From contig JAPTWT010000014.1 in the NCBI GenBank assembly GCA_028064935.1, positions 1-5,984 on the forward strand: a DNA stretch of 5,984 nt, read 5' to 3'. Position 1 is the first letter of the stretch, and the number at the start of each line of letters is the position of its first letter. Below, piece after piece: positions 4,560 through 5,984 of this stretch. The stretch is from Gammaproteobacteria bacterium. GTDB taxonomy: Bacteria > Pseudomonadota > Gammaproteobacteria > Acidiferrobacterales > Acidiferrobacteraceae. The notes below the pieces were generated by a model. It was not told the origin of the DNA. It saw only the letters and a list, made by a program, of their open reading frames with translations, and did not search any database. Both the position numbers and the translations under genes were made by a program.

Positions 4560-5984
4560 GGCAGCTCCCATTCGACAGTGAACAGCGTGCGTTCTGCCAC
4601 CTGCTGTTCAAGCTGCTTTTCCAGTTGCTCGATGAGCGCATTGCGCTGCGCTTCGACTTCGTCCTGCCGGGCAAACAGCTCGCGGCGCAGCTTGCCGCGC
4701 TTGCCTTCCAGTTCGCGCTGCTTCTTCTGCCATGACAGCTTTTCTTCCAGCGTCGGCGAGGTCGCGGCGGTTCGGCGCACTTCCTTGATCTCGCGGTCGG
4801 TCTCCTTGATCTCCTGCTCCAGCCCCAGCTTCAGGTCGTCCGCCCAAGCATCGAGCTTCTGGACCTCCTGCTCGAAGTAGCCGAGGTTGCGCTCGTTGAC
4901 CTCGCGCAGGAGTGCGGTCTTGCGGGCGTTCACGTCGGCCAGCAGGGTGGCGTTAGGGGCGTTGAACAGACTCGCTGCCTGCGTGGTCGCGGGCAGGCGC
5001 AGCAGTTTTTCCGGGTCTTCTTCCGCGAGCACGACGCCGTCGGTCGTGCCCGCGGCAACCAGCAGATGTTGCTCCTGGTTGCCGAGTGTCTCGACCGTGA
5101 CCAGCTTCACGGTGAGCCATCCGGCCTTGCCGCGATAGGTTTCAAGCGTGCTGACCTTTGAACCGTAGGCGTTGTAGTCGAACACGAGGCGAGCCCCGTC
5201 GAGTGCGCGAGACTTGGCCTGCTCGATGCCCCATCGCGCCAGCGGATGATGGATGCGGTATAGGTGCGCGTCGCCGGAGCGGCGGGGCAATTCGTAGCGC
5301 CCAAGTGGAACGTCACCCTCACCCCCGGCCCCTCTCCCGCAAGCGGGCGAGGGGAGTGAAAGCAAGTTGAAGCCGTCGTCATCGAAGGCGGCGCAATGGA
5401 CCAGTTCGGCGCGGGTCAAGCCCATCAGCATGCGCTCGAAGCGGTTGCGCGCGTTGCGGCTGTCGTCGGCCCGCATGCGCAGCTTCTCCTGCACTTCCTC
5501 ATCGAAGTTCTCAAGCAAGACCTGGCGCGTCTTGACCATCGCCTCGGTGATCTCGCCGGAGAGGTCGAGCTGGAGTTGCTCGAAGCTGGATTTGATTTCT
5601 TCGGGTTCCCGGCAGTTCTGGTAGATATCGGCGATACGCCGCTCGAAGTCGACACCGGAGCCGATGGCGCCCAGCACTTCGTCGCTGGCCCCGAATACAC
5701 CTTCGAAGAGCTGGAACTTCTGAGATAGCAACTCGTACACCCGTGCATCCGCTTCGTTGCTGCGGTCGACGAAGTTGACCACCACCACGTCGTGTTTCTG
5801 CCCATAGCGGTGGCAGCGCCCGATGCGCTGTTCGATGCGCTGCGGATTCCAGGGCAAGTCGTAGTTGATGACGAGCGAGCAGAACTGGAGGTTGATGCCT
5901 TCGGCTCCGGCCTCGGTGGCGATCATGACCTTGCCGCGCTCCTTGAAGTGCTCGACCAGGGCCGCGCGGGTGTCGGCGGTCTTG
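4556..5984 (-). CDS. SNF2-family helicase, C-terminal part (N-terminus outside window)
   Basis: The visible 475 residues are the C-terminal part of a superfamily 2 SNF2-type ATPase. The frame is open to the right edge, beginning KTADTRAALVEHFKERGKV, so the methionine at 5926 is internal. Motif V (ATEAGAEGINLQ, 5885-5920) and motif VI (QRIEQRIGRCHRYGQ, 5798-5842, with the arginine finger) are intact. The DEAD/DEAH motor domain with motifs I-III must lie beyond the window. After the motor comes a family-typical region (FGASDEVLGAIGSGVDFERRIADIYQ), a middle domain (RYELPRRSGDAHLYRIHHPLARWGIEQAKSR), and a charged coiled coil of about 110 residues at the end. Relatives are proteins of roughly 1000 residues and act as DNA translocases, often in defence loci. 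A dispersed palindromic repeat (5315-5359) inserts about 15 extra residues in frame (SLPSPACGRGAGGEG). The stop overlaps the next start as ATGA. It is not identifiable as DrmD, ZorD or another named defence helicase from this part alone. Confidence 0.92.
   Translation of the reverse strand, partial: KTADTRAALVEHFKERGKVMIATEAGAEGINLQFCSLVINYDLPWNPQRIEQRIGRCHRYGQKHDVVVVNFVDRSNEADARVYELLSQKFQLFEGVFGASDEVLGAIGSGVDFERRIADIYQNCREPEEIKSSFEQLQLDLSGEITEAMVKTRQVLLENFDEEVQEKLRMRADDSRNARNRFERMLMGLTRAELVHCAAFDDDGFNLLSLPSPACGRGAGGEGDVPLGRYELPRRSGDAHLYRIHHPLARWGIEQAKSRALDGARLVFDYNAYGSKVSTLETYRGKAGWLTVKLVTVETLGNQEQHLLVAAGTTDGVVLAEEDPEKLLRLPATTQAASLFNAPNATLLADVNARKTALLREVNERNLGYFEQEVQKLDAWADDLKLGLEQEIKETDREIKEVRRTAATSPTLEEKLSWQKKQRELEGKRGKLRRELFARQDEVEAQRNALIEQLEKQLEQQVAERTLFTVEWELP
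4565..4569 (-). promoter_or_regulatory. Ribosome binding site of the KilA-N gene, inside the helicase gene
   Basis: On the - strand GGGAG precedes the ATG at 4559 by 5 nt, and the start codon overlaps the helicase TGA as ATGA. This favours 4559 over the ATG at 4571 and suggests translational coupling. The match to the Shine-Dalgarno consensus is partial. Confidence 0.5.
5315..5359. repeat. Dispersed palindromic repeat inserted in frame in the helicase gene
   Basis: The core is an inverted repeat, CCCCTCTCCCGC (5329-5340), AA, then GCGGGCGAGGGG (5343-5354). The 12-nt arms carry one mismatch. Flanking CACCCCCGG and the outer TCAC/GTGA bases match the layout of a short repeat that I recognise as common in proteobacterial genomes, often visible in predicted proteins as SPACGRGAGGEG or similar. 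Here its translation is S-L-P-S-P-A-C-G-R-G-A-G-G-E-G within the helicase. Another - strand frame would carry TGA stops, so only some registers are tolerated. The exact ends are approximate. Confidence 0.8.

Noticed and set aside
4560..4571. ATG at 4571 as start of the KilA-N protein
   Set aside because: It adds only four residues (MGAA), lies inside the helicase gene, and has a worse RBS context than the ATGA-overlapping ATG at 4559.
3789..4880. Long + strand open frame of 363 codons
   Set aside because: It runs antisense through the end of the helicase and most of KilA-N. Its translation is low-complexity and Ser-rich towards the end, as expected from the complement of GC-rich coding DNA, and it has no recognisable domain.
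367..5984. CRISPR array, tRNA or rRNA gene in the window
   Set aside because: No regularly spaced direct repeats were seen, and no tRNA- or rRNA-like segments. Nearly all bases lie within the protein genes described.

Overview
The window looks like bacterial accessory DNA, probably from a moderately GC-rich proteobacterium. This rests on GC-rich codon use in most genes, an IS66-family transposase fragment, and a dispersed palindromic repeat of a type I associate with beta- and gammaproteobacteria. No taxonomic marker gene is present, so the assignment is inference.

Layout. At the left edge (1-370) lies the right end of an IS66-family insertion sequence: the C-terminus of the TnpC transposase on the + strand, followed by the terminal inverted repeat ending at 370. 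Everything else is a tightly packed set of four genes on the - strand. In order of transcription, from the right edge leftwards, they are: the C-terminal part of an SNF2-type helicase (4556 to beyond 5984); a KilA-N domain protein (3729-4559); a DUF2130 coiled-coil protein with a nuclease-like core (2425-3717); and an AAA_13/RloC-PrrC-like ABC-type ATPase (367-2367). Spacing is operon-like: an ATGA stop/start overlap between helicase and KilA-N, 11 nt between KilA-N and DUF2130, and 57 nt between DUF2130 and the ATPase. No gene-free stretch exceeds 60 bases.

How the genes may work together. A DNA-translocating SNF2 helicase, a KilA-N DNA-binding protein, a putative PD-(D/E)XK-fold coiled-coil protein and an RloC-like ATPase together suggest a genome-defence (restriction-like or abortive-infection) cassette. 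No function is proved by the sequence. The first three genes look like the core unit. The ATPase is visibly lower in GC and sits behind a longer gap, so it may be a later addition.

Most notable points. The IS66 end has cut off the 3' end of the ATPase gene and supplies its stop codon, removing the region where an RloC/PrrC-type catalytic histidine would be expected. A dispersed palindromic repeat sits in frame inside the helicase gene. A perfect 26-bp palindrome lies inside the KilA-N domain coding sequence.
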